Positions 41,993 to 49,277 of a stretch of 64,000 bases of DNA are shown piece by piece (positions within the stretch are counted from its first letter, which is position 1; every line of letters begins with the position of its first letter). A model generated the notes under the pieces. It searched no databases and had not been told where the DNA came from. It saw only the letters and a list, made by a program, of their open reading frames with translations. Position numbers and translations under genes: made by a program. The DNA is taken from positions 1 to 64,000 of the forward strand of contig DASPIW010000009.1 of NCBI GenBank assembly GCA_035628915.1, given 5' to 3'. Source of the stretch: JARBUG01 sp035628915 (GTDB lineage Bacteria; Bacillota; Sulfobacillia; Symbiobacteriales; Symbiobacteriaceae).

Positions 41993-43093
41993 CTAGAGCG
42001 CCTCCAGGAATCGATCGATGTCGGCCGCAGTGTTGTAGAAGTGGGGGCTGACCCGGCAGCGCCCGAGCCGGAGCGCGGCCACAATGCCCTGCGCATAAAG
42101 GCGTTTGACCAGGGCGTCGTTCGCTTCGGGGCTCCCGGCGGTGAAGACGACGATACCCGACCGTTCTGCCTCGGTCGCCACCGGTGAAAGGACCGTAAGC
42201 CCGTGGGCACGCAGCCCGTCGATGAGCCGGTCGGTGAGGGAAAGCAGCTGCTTGCCGATGGCCGGGATACTGGCCTCGATGAGCAGTTCCAGCCCCGCCG
42301 TCCAGCCGTGGTACAGCGAGTACGGCAGGCAGCCCGTCTCGTAGCGCCGGGCCGTCTCCGCCATACCGGCCCAGCCCGCCGGCCCCGCCGCCAGACTCCG
42401 GGCGCCGGGCAGCACCGGATAAATGCGCTCCCACAGCGACCGCCGCACGTACATGAACCCCGTCCCGATGGGCCCGAGCAGCCACTTGTAGCCGCCGGCT
42501 GCGAGCACATCAATGCCGTCCTCTTCCACATGCAGGGGCAGGGCGCCGGCCTGCTGAATGCCGTCCACCACCAGCAGCGCCCCCCGCCGGCGGGCAATGG
42601 CGCTGAGGGCTTTCAAGTCATTGCGGAAGCCGCTCAGGAACTCGACGGCCGATACAGCAATGACCCTGGTCCGCTCGTCTGCCAGCCGCTCCACGTCCTC
42701 AGGCAGGACCCGCAGGTCGCGCAAGGGGACCCGGCGGACTTCCACGCCCCGCCGGGTCAGAGTCAGCCAGGGTAGAACATTGGCGGGATACTCCTCGTCA
42801 GGCACCACCACGTTGTCGCCCGGCGCCCAGTCGAGGCCGTTGGCGACCACACCGACCGCCGTGCCCGTGTTGGGCATTGCGGCGTACTCGTCAGGCGCCC
42901 CGCCCAGGAGTGTGGCCAGCAGTTCCTTCACCCGTTCCACGGACTGAACGGGGGCCGCGTCCGGGTCGCCCTGCGCCACCGACAGGTACTCGTCAATCCG
43001 GGCCCGCACCGGGTTCGGCACCGGCGCTTCCGAGGCATGGTTCAGAAAGAGCATCCGCTCCACGACGGGAAAGTGTGTCCGATACCGTTCCAT
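41993..43093 (-). CDS. Class V aminotransferase-fold PLP enzyme
   Basis: A 366-residue enzyme of the NifS/isopenicillin-N-epimerase fold. Key regions are LFLNHASEAPVPNPV, NTGTAVGVVANGLDWAPGDNVVVPDEEYPANVLPW, AVSAVEFLSGFRNDL, VVDGIQQAGALPLHVEEDGIDVLAAGGYKWLLGPIGTGFMYVR with the Schiff-base Lys, and the C-terminal SPHFYNTAADIDRFLEAL. No catalytic Cys loop of a bona fide cysteine desulfurase is evident, so an aminotransferase, lyase or epimerase role is more likely. The ATG at 43093 follows AAGGAGAA. It is first in the run with a Cys/Met enzyme and an MFS protein. Confidence 0.85.
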   Translation of the reverse strand: MERYRTHFPVVERMLFLNHASEAPVPNPVRARIDEYLSVAQGDPDAAPVQSVERVKELLATLLGGAPDEYAAMPNTGTAVGVVANGLDWAPGDNVVVPDEEYPANVLPWLTLTRRGVEVRRVPLRDLRVLPEDVERLADERTRVIAVSAVEFLSGFRNDLKALSAIARRRGALLVVDGIQQAGALPLHVEEDGIDVLAAGGYKWLLGPIGTGFMYVRRSLWERIYPVLPGARSLAAGPAGWAGMAETARRYETGCLPYSLYHGWTAGLELLIEASIPAIGKQLLSLTDRLIDGLRAHGLTVLSPVATEAERSGIVVFTAGSPEANDALVKRLYAQGIVAALRLGRCRVSPHFYNTAADIDRFLEAL

Positions 43094-43103
43094 GGCGTTC
43101 TCC

Positions 43104-43751
43104 TTATGCCGTGCGAGTGACGACTGACTGCTCATTTTGCAGCACGACTGTATAGGCTATTTCAGCCGTCTCAGCCAGATGCGGGTTGTGGGTCACCATA
43201 ATCACCTGGCGCCCAAAGAAATCGCTGATCACCTTCAGGAAGTTGGCGGTCGGGGCGATGAAGTCCTCGCTGACGTGCTTGGCCGGCTCGTCCAGAATCA
43301 GGGCGCCTTCCAGCCGGGGCCGGTAGGTTTCCAGCATGGCAATGCGCAGGCCCAGCGACACAACGTCGACCACACCGCCGCCCCGGGAGTCCTGCGGCTT
43401 CGTCTCCAGCTTGTCGCCCGCATAGTTCGAGACGACGTAGAACTCGGCCTCGGGGCGCCCGGCCTTCTCCGTTAGCTCGATACGAAACCCGTATTCCGCC
43501 CCGAAAACAGAACGCAGGGTGTTGGTCACCAGCATCTCAATCTGCTCGCGAGCCTGCTTGCGGGCGTGTTCCGACGTTTGCTGGAGCAGCACCGTCACTT
43601 GCTCGAAGACAGTCGCCTTCTCCTTGTACTCGTCAAGCTGCGACGCGCAAGCCGCCCGGTCCATCAGAAGCCGCTTCTGCTGCCCTTTCCGCTCCCCGAG
43701 GGCGACCCGGGCCCGGCCCAGGCGGGTTTTCAGTAGTTCCAGGTTCTCCAT
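43104..43751 (-). CDS. C-terminal ATPase lobe of a split SbcC/Rad50-like protein
   Basis: A 215-residue protein with an N-terminal coiled coil (about residues 1-75). An ABC/SMC-type half ATPase follows: the signature-like SRGGGVVDVVSLGLRIAMLE, Walker B plus D-loop GALILDEPAKHVSED, and the switch His in VIMVTHNPHLAETA. It has no Walker A; that motif is in the protein encoded 350 bp upstream. Together with the N-terminal lobe and a small coiled-coil protein it would rebuild a Rad50/SbcC head. It lies three bases after the small coil gene and 10 bp before the class V enzyme gene. Confidence 0.8.
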   Translation of the reverse strand: MENLELLKTRLGRARVALGERKGQQKRLLMDRAACASQLDEYKEKATVFEQVTVLLQQTSEHARKQAREQIEMLVTNTLRSVFGAEYGFRIELTEKAGRPEAEFYVVSNYAGDKLETKPQDSRGGGVVDVVSLGLRIAMLETYRPRLEGALILDEPAKHVSEDFIAPTANFLKVISDFFGRQVIMVTHNPHLAETAEIAYTVVLQNEQSVVTRTA

Positions 43752-43754
43752 GGC

Positions 43755-44096
43755 TTAGCCCTTCAGCAGGTCGGACGGCAGCAAGGATGCGGCCTCCCGC
43801 AGCAGGGATTCGACTTCGGTGCGCAGCCGGCTGATTTCGCCGTCAAGCTCCTCCGGATGCACCTTCAGGTCGGCGAGTTCTTGCAGCAGCCGCTCTTTCT
43901 GGCGCTGAAGCTCATCGAGCCGAGCTTCGTACTTGTATTTCAACTGCTTGGCCTTCTCAATCTGCTCTTTCAGCTCAGCAATCCGCTTTTCGTTCTCTGC
44001 GGCCACGGGAAGCTCAGCTCCTTTCCCATCCAAAAGCGTCGTACCATCTCTGACCAGGATCAGATGAACGGCCACTTTTGCTTTGAAGCGTGTCAT
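43755..44096 (-). CDS. Small coiled-coil protein between the split SbcC halves
   Basis: A 113-residue protein. A short beta-like N terminus (FKAKVAVHLILVRDGTTLLDGKGAELPV) precedes about 80 residues of predicted coiled coil (ENEKRIAELKEQIEKAKQLKYKYEARLDELQRQKERLLQELADL and onward), rich in Glu, Lys, Leu and Arg. No ATPase motif is present. The ATG at 44096 follows AGGAG. Its tight position between the two ATPase lobes suggests it joins the same complex, perhaps replacing part of the returning coiled coil; this is inference. Confidence 0.7.
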   Translation of the reverse strand: MTRFKAKVAVHLILVRDGTTLLDGKGAELPVAAENEKRIAELKEQIEKAKQLKYKYEARLDELQRQKERLLQELADLKVHPEELDGEISRLRTEVESLLREAASLLPSDLLKG

Positions 44097-44103
44097 GAAT
44101 CTC

Positions 44104-45450
44104 CTAGTGGGAGTGTCCGGACGCCTGGCCCCCGGCCAGTTCGGCGATGATCTGCTTGATGGAAGTCGGTGCCACGGGCTGCATGCACGTCGGGCACTTG
44201 CCCAGGCGCCTGAGCACACTTTCATACTCCGCCAGATGGGCCCGCAGTTCCGCTTCGGTCTGGGCCAGGAGCTCCTGGCCCCTGCCAACCCGCTGCTGCA
44301 CGTCCTGCACCTGGGCGAGCTGCTTCTCCAGCTGCTCCAGCCGCTGCAGCTTCGCCAGCGCGCCTTCGAGCCGGCCGGCGGCCTGCGGTACGGACGACAG
44401 ACGCTGCAACTGCGCCTGCACCCGGGCCATTTCCCCCTCGCGCAGCCGCCACTCGCCCTGAGCTCGCTCCAGGCTGGTCAGGCGACCCTGCCGTTCGGTC
44501 GCCGCTCGGGCCCGCTGCTCAGCTATGGGCAGGGCGGTGAGCGCATCCACCCGCACCTTGTAGTACCTGGTCTCCGACTCGACGCGCTGCTGCTCCTGCG
44601 ATAGCCGCTCCAGGCGGGCTTCCTGCAGGTGGCGCTCCTCTGCTTGCTTTACGGCCGCCTCAGCGTCGTTCAGCGTCGCGAGCCCCGCCAGGCGGGCGCC
44701 CAGGAAGATCTCTTCCCGGTCGGTCCGCTCGAGCCCATCGCGCACCTGCTCCAGGCGGGCAAGCCGAGCCTGCAGCTCACCGGCCATGGTCAGCAGCGCC
44801 TCGGTCCGCTCCAGCCGCTCTTCCTGCTCCGGAATGTCGGCGTACTGCTCCAGGTCTCTGTCGTACTGCTCCAGCCGCTGCTCCAGGCGCCCGGTCTCCT
44901 GCTTGAGCATCCGCTGGTCGCGCTGCGTGTTGCGCATGGCCGCATCCACCACGTGGACGCCCAGCAGGCGCCCGATGGCCCGGGCCCGGAGCGAACCCGA
45001 CTCGGCCATCAGGAACGGCCCCTCCAACTGGGAGCCGAAGCTGAGGACCACCCGCTTGTCGGTGTCCAGGAGCACCTGCGGCATGCCGTGGGCCCGAACT
45101 ACTTCGACCGGCACTTCGGTGCCAAACCCCTCGAAAACTTGCGGCTCTGCCCCGGGCAGCCGCACGATGTAGCGGTTCCGGGAGGGCGCCCCCGACTTGG
45201 TCAGGGTCAGTTCCCGCAGGATCTCCGCGCCGTCGCTCATGGTAACGGCGACCCGGCATTCCCGGGCGCCCGACCTGATGAACTCCGAGCCCCGGGGCTC
45301 GTTGTAAAGCGCCCAGCGAATGGCCCGCAGCACCGCCGATTTGCCGTTGTCCGACGGGCCGATGATCACATTGAGCCCCCGCCCGAAGCTCAGCTCCGAC
45401 CGGGCGTGGGACTGGAAGTTTTCGATGAGTACCTTTGCAATGTGCTTCAC
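44104..45450 (-). CDS. N-terminal ATPase lobe and zinc-hook arm of a split SbcC/Rad50-like protein
   Basis: A 448-residue protein. The N-terminal AAA/ABC lobe begins VLIENFQSHARSELSFGRGLNVIIGPSDNGKSAVLRAIRWALYNEP (Walker A in GPSDNGKS). A long coiled coil (about 170-410) ends in the CXXC zinc-hook motif KCPTCMQPV, 30 residues before the C terminus. Canonical SbcC/Rad50 chains (about 1000 residues) turn at the hook and return to a C-terminal lobe; here the chain stops just after it. The Walker A region resembles phage-type SbcC-like ATPases. The start overlaps the sbcD stop by four bases. Confidence 0.82.
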   Translation of the reverse strand: MKHIAKVLIENFQSHARSELSFGRGLNVIIGPSDNGKSAVLRAIRWALYNEPRGSEFIRSGARECRVAVTMSDGAEILRELTLTKSGAPSRNRYIVRLPGAEPQVFEGFGTEVPVEVVRAHGMPQVLLDTDKRVVLSFGSQLEGPFLMAESGSLRARAIGRLLGVHVVDAAMRNTQRDQRMLKQETGRLEQRLEQYDRDLEQYADIPEQEERLERTEALLTMAGELQARLARLEQVRDGLERTDREEIFLGARLAGLATLNDAEAAVKQAEERHLQEARLERLSQEQQRVESETRYYKVRVDALTALPIAEQRARAATERQGRLTSLERAQGEWRLREGEMARVQAQLQRLSSVPQAAGRLEGALAKLQRLEQLEKQLAQVQDVQQRVGRGQELLAQTEAELRAHLAEYESVLRRLGKCPTCMQPVAPTSIKQIIAELAGGQASGHSH

Positions 45451-46481
45451 TGCAGCTCCTCACCGCCTCTCGCCAGCTCTTCCTGGGCCAGGCCCAGCCG
45501 CCGGAGGGCCTCCTCCTTGACCCGCTGGGGCACGCCCTGGTTGTCGGCAATCCGTTCCATGATCGCCTGGACTTCCAGCACTTCGAACTGGCTGGTGTCG
45601 CCAATGCCCTGAATGAAATCCGCCAGGGCCCGTTCGCGGGCCATCTGGGCTTGCTGGGTCGACTTGTCCAGCACTTCCTCGCCGGGGCGGGCGCACTTGA
45701 GGCGAATCAGTTCCGCCCGGGCGGGCTGCCCCCGGTTCAATTCGACCAGTGCAACCTGGATGGGGCGCTTGTAGTCGGCCGCCTGATACCCGATGCGCAC
45801 GAGCGAACCGGGATTGACGAAGAGCCGCCCGTCCAGCTCGAGGATCTTCGACCAGCCCGGGTGATAGTGGCCGCCGAACGTCACGTCGGCGACGGTCTGA
45901 CTCATGACGGCATCGAGCAGCGTGTGGGCGGAGCCTTCGAAAAAGGGCTTTTCCAAAAGCATGCCGTGGGTCAGGTGGAGGGCGAAGTCCGCCTCGGCCC
46001 TGCGCTCGTGCAGGGACCCGCCCATCCCTTCCGGCACCACGCAGTAATCCAGCACGGCGCTGCGCCGGTCCAGTTCGGCGTGGAACTCCTGGCCCGTCAC
46101 CTGCACTCTCAGCCCGTCCTCCTCCAGCCAGACTATTTCGCCCGGCTTGATCAGCCGGAAGAGCCGGAACCCGTCAAATATGCCCAGCATCGTCCGGGGC
46201 ACCGTCCCCGGGTTGAAGCCGAAAATGTCATGGTTGCCGGCGATGCCGTAGATGGGGCAGGGGGCGTCCATCAAGACCCGCAGAAAGTCGAGGGCGACGG
46301 CCGGCGCCACATCGGGCCGGTCGAACAGGTCGCCCCCATGTAAAATGGCGGCAACCTGATGCTCCGCCGCCAATTCGACCACTTCCCGGAGCTTGGCGAG
46401 CAGCGCCTGGGGGAAGTCATCGAGCCGGCTCTGCGGGCTGGTGCCGCGAATATGGGTGTCCGTCACGTAGAGTATCTTCAC
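45447..46481 (-). CDS. sbcD: SbcD/Mre11-like DNA double-strand-break nuclease
   Basis: Metallophosphoesterase of 344 residues that pairs with the SbcC-like ATPase. All phosphodiesterase motifs are present: VTDTHIRG (Asp, His), HGGDLFDRPDV (Gly-Asp), AGNHDIFG (GNHD), LTHGML (His) and FGGHYHPGW (GHxH). The C-terminal 70 residues (about 270-344) form a charged helical capping region. The GTG at 46481 has GAGGAG upstream, contributed by the 80-bp palindromic repeat. The gene follows recX and overlaps the N-terminal SbcC-like gene, so recombination functions are grouped. Confidence 0.9.
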   Translation of the reverse strand: MKILYVTDTHIRGTSPQSRLDDFPQALLAKLREVVELAAEHQVAAILHGGDLFDRPDVAPAVALDFLRVLMDAPCPIYGIAGNHDIFGFNPGTVPRTMLGIFDGFRLFRLIKPGEIVWLEEDGLRVQVTGQEFHAELDRRSAVLDYCVVPEGMGGSLHERRAEADFALHLTHGMLLEKPFFEGSAHTLLDAVMSQTVADVTFGGHYHPGWSKILELDGRLFVNPGSLVRIGYQAADYKRPIQVALVELNRGQPARAELIRLKCARPGEEVLDKSTQQAQMARERALADFIQGIGDTSQFEVLEVQAIMERIADNQGVPQRVKEEALRRLGLAQEELARGGEELQ

Positions 46482-46491
46482 CAGCCTGCTC

Positions 46492-46571
46492 CTCCTCGTT
46501 TCGTCAGGCTCGAACCGTTTCCGTCGGCCAGAGGTTACGGACGGAAACGGTCCGACCCTTCCTACAACTCC
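46492..46571 (-). repeat. 80-bp palindromic repeat element, copy D
   Basis: It matches copy E (62057-62136) over 80 bp with only about seven differences. The core is an inverted repeat, ACCGTTTCCGTC / GACGGAAACGGT, with a variable 15-17 base centre. It overlaps the last three codons of recX and supplies its stop codon; its other end carries the ribosome binding site region of sbcD. Confidence 0.9.
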
Positions 46572-47317
46572 TCTCGGCGGCCCCAGCGGGCAGGCTTTTC
46601 CACCCGCGGCAGCCCGGCCAGCAGGGGCTCCAGGGCCCGGGATATGGTCGCGAAGTCGTAGCCGCGCCGGGCGAGGAAGCCGGTCAGCCGTCGTTGCGCC
46701 GTCGCCCGGTCGGTGCCGGGCATGCGGGAAAGCCGCCCCGCCGCCGCTTCCCGGGCCTGGATCACGGCGTCCACGGTACCCAGCAGTTCGCGGACCACCC
46801 GGGCGGCAACTTCGCGCGCCACGCCCTTGCGGGCCAGGTCGCCCAACAGCCGCCGCTCGCCGTATTCCGACCTTGAACGCACGTAGGCGGCGGCGAACTC
46901 GGCATCGTCCAGCCAGCCGCCGCCTTCCAGCCGTTCGATGACCCCGGAGACAACTTCGGGCGGGTACCGGCGGGCCAGCTTGCGCTCGACGTCGCGCCGG
47001 CTCCGGGGGGCGGCGCCCAGATAGCCCAGGGCGCCGTCCCAGGCCCGCTTCGCTTCATCGCGCCGTACGGCCTCGGCCAGCTTGGGTCCGTCGACCTGCT
47101 GCCCGACTTTGAGCTTGGCGAGGATGATCGTCTCCTCGTGCAAGCCCAGGACAAACTCGCCGTCCACGAAGACCGAACGGCGCTTCGGGTCTTTCTGCTG
47201 GGGCTCAATGGCTGTGATGCGCCCGGAGAGCTGCGCCAGCGCCTCCAGGTCCGGCGCCGTCCTGGCACGAACACGGGGGCCGCCGAAGCGGGCCCCCGCC
47301 CAATTACTCGTCGCCAC
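46562..47317 (-). CDS. recX: RecA regulator RecX
   Basis: A 251-residue modulator of RecA filaments. An N-terminal region (ITAIEPQQKDPKRRSVFVDGEFVLGLHEETI) precedes the RecX helical repeats, with the hallmarks ALGYLGAAPRSRRDVERKLARRYPPEVVSGVIERLEGGGWLDDAEFAAAYVRSRSEYGERRLLGDLARKGV and the C-terminal RRLTGFLARRGYDFATISRAL. The GTG start overlaps the recA 3' end by 14 bp. The C terminus (RREEL) runs into the repeat element. Confidence 0.92.
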   Translation of the reverse strand: MATSNWAGARFGGPRVRARTAPDLEALAQLSGRITAIEPQQKDPKRRSVFVDGEFVLGLHEETIILAKLKVGQQVDGPKLAEAVRRDEAKRAWDGALGYLGAAPRSRRDVERKLARRYPPEVVSGVIERLEGGGWLDDAEFAAAYVRSRSEYGERRLLGDLARKGVAREVAARVVRELLGTVDAVIQAREAAAGRLSRMPGTDRATAQRRLTGFLARRGYDFATISRALEPLLAGLPRVEKPARWGRREEL

Positions 47318-48365
47318 CGTCGTCTGAGCTGCCGCCGCCGCCCAACGCCTTGGTCTGGGCGCCGCCGGCCATCAGGCGCTCCTTGATTTTCCGCTCGATC
47401 TCCAGAGCGATCTCCGGATGCTGCTTGAGCCAGTCGCGGGCGTTCTCCTTGCCCTGCCCGATGCGCTGGTCGCCGTAGGAGAACCAGGCGCCGCTCTTGT
47501 TGATGATGGGCGGGTTCAGCTCGACGCCAATGTCGATCAGGCTGCCTTCCTTGGAAATGCCCACGCCGTAGAGAATGTCGAACTCGGCCTGCCGGAACGG
47601 CGGGGCTACCTTGTTTTTGACCACCTTGACCCGGGTGCGGGAGCCAACCACTTCGGTGCCGGTCTTCAGCGCTTCGGTCTTGCGGACTTCGAGGCGGACC
47701 GAGGCGTAGAACTTGAGAGCCCGGCCGCCCGGCGTCGTTTCCGGGTTGCCAAACATGACGCCGACTTTTTCACGGATCTGGTTGATGAAGATGCAGATGC
47801 CCTTTGACTTGGAGATGGCGCCCGTCAGCTTGCGGAGGGCCTGCGACATCAGGCGGGCCTGCAGGCCGACGAAGGAGTCGCCCATCTCGCCTTCGATCTC
47901 CGCCCGGGGCACCAGGGCGGCGACGGAGTCGATGACGACGACGTCCACCGCGCCGGAACGGATCAGGGTCTCCGTGATTTCCAGGGCCTGCTCACCCGTG
48001 TCGGGCTGACTGATCAGCAGGTTGTCAATATCAACGCCCAGGGCCCGGGCGTAGCTCGGATCGAGCGCATGCTCAGCGTCCACAAAGGCGCCTACACCGC
48101 CGCCCCTTTGCGCCTCCGCAAGCATGTGCAGGGCGACGGTGGTCTTGCCGGAGGATTCAGGGCCGTAGATTTCGACCACACGGCCGCGGGGCAGGCCGCC
48201 GACACCAAGGGCCACATCAAGCGCGACGGAGCCCGTGGGAATCACTTCCACGTGCATGCGGGCCGCTTGCTCGCCAAGCTTCATGATGGAGCCCTTGCCG
48301 AACTGCTTCTCAATCTGCGCCATGGCCATGTCGATGGCCTTCTGCTTACTGGCTTCCAACGCCAT
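47304..48365 (-). CDS. recA: Recombinase RecA
   Basis: DNA strand-exchange protein and SOS co-protease. The 353-residue sequence is full length: MALEASKQKAIDMAMAQIEKQFGKGSIMKLG, Walker A GPESSGKTT, the Glu in FVDAEHALDP, Walker B VVVIDSVAALVP, loop 1 GEMGDSFVGLQARLMSQALRKLTG, and loop 2 INQIREKVGVMFGNPETTPGGRALKFY. The acidic C-terminal tail is short (SSDDGGDE). Its promoter (48421-48450) contains a near-consensus LexA box. recX follows with overlap. Confidence 0.98.
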   Translation of the reverse strand: MALEASKQKAIDMAMAQIEKQFGKGSIMKLGEQAARMHVEVIPTGSVALDVALGVGGLPRGRVVEIYGPESSGKTTVALHMLAEAQRGGGVGAFVDAEHALDPSYARALGVDIDNLLISQPDTGEQALEITETLIRSGAVDVVVIDSVAALVPRAEIEGEMGDSFVGLQARLMSQALRKLTGAISKSKGICIFINQIREKVGVMFGNPETTPGGRALKFYASVRLEVRKTEALKTGTEVVGSRTRVKVVKNKVAPPFRQAEFDILYGVGISKEGSLIDIGVELNPPIINKSGAWFSYGDQRIGQGKENARDWLKQHPEIALEIERKIKERLMAGGAQTKALGGGGSSDDGGDE

Positions 48366-48420
48366 TCTCCCGCAGCCTCCCTATGGTCGATTCCATATAT
48401 TGGAAGTCGAATTCGCTACC

Positions 48421-48450
48421 AGTATAACTGACGATCACTTGTTCGGGCAA
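48421..48450 (-). promoter_or_regulatory. recA promoter with LexA (SOS) box
   Basis: On the minus strand: TTGCCC (48450-48445), an 18-bp spacer and TATACT (48426-48421). Within the spacer, 48445-48432 reads CGAACAAGTGATCG, one mismatch from the Firmicute LexA consensus CGAAC-N4-GTTCG. LexA bound there would block RNA polymerase. Confidence 0.75.
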
Positions 48451-48499
48451 GGGGAAACAGAGAGATTTTTTGCCCCGTCTCCAAAAGTAGTCGCCGCAC

Positions 48500-49093
48500 T
48501 CAACGGATATCCTCGCCCAGCGCAGCAACTCCATACGGGGTATAGATCGGCCCGCGCGGCGTCAGCTCGCTCTTCATCAGCACCAGACGTTCGACGCCAA
48601 ACCGGCCGAAATCCTGCCGTTCGGCCTCTGCCAATGCTTCCACGGCGGCCCGCGGCACGAAGGCGCCTTCACGCACCCGGCCCAGGGTCAAATGGGGTTT
48701 GAACGGCCGGCGCTCCGGCGGAAAGCCTTCCCGGGCCAGCTCCTGCTCGACCCGGGCTGCCAGCTGCCCCAGGCCGTCCGCTCCTTCGGCTACGCCGGCC
48801 CACAGCACTGATGGCCGCACCGGGCCCGGAAAACAGCCCAGTCCCCGCATGGCCGCGCTAAACGGGGCCGCCCCGGCTGCCGCCCGCCGGACAGCCGCCA
48901 TGGCCCTTGCAGCCGCCGCCGCCTCCACTTCGCCCAGGAACTTCAGCGTGAAGTGGAACTGATGCGCCGGCACCCACTTGACCGGATCCGGCGTGCCAAA
49001 CGCCCGCCGGAGGCCCATTTGAGCCGCGTCCAGGGTCCGCAGGAGCCCTGCATCCTTCACTTCAACTGCGACAAAGCACCGCGGCAGGATCAT
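48500..49093 (-). CDS. thpR: RNA 2',3'-cyclic phosphodiesterase (2H family)
   Basis: 2H phosphoesterase of 197 residues. Its two catalytic HXTX motifs are visible: HFTLKFLGEV and HLTLGRVREG. The N terminus RCFVAVEVKDA is typical (RlFvAi). The family opens 2',3'-cyclic phosphates; the old name is 2'-5' RNA ligase. Position just upstream of recA is common in Firmicutes. The start is ATG with GGAGGTGA upstream. Confidence 0.92.
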   Translation of the reverse strand: MILPRCFVAVEVKDAGLLRTLDAAQMGLRRAFGTPDPVKWVPAHQFHFTLKFLGEVEAAAAARAMAAVRRAAAGAAPFSAAMRGLGCFPGPVRPSVLWAGVAEGADGLGQLAARVEQELAREGFPPERRPFKPHLTLGRVREGAFVPRAAVEALAEAERQDFGRFGVERLVLMKSELTPRGPIYTPYGVAALGEDIR

Positions 49094-49277
49094 TCACCTC
49101 CAGCACCATCTCCAACGACTTCGACAATCGCATTCCGCTTTCCTGCCACAATGTCAACAAAATGAGAACATCCGTTCGGGACCGTCATCGCCAGAAGATT
49201 TAGGGAGGGATAATTTATCTGAGTAGCGAAATGAAAGGCAACCTCCATACGAGGTTGATAACTGAGGGGGTACAGAG

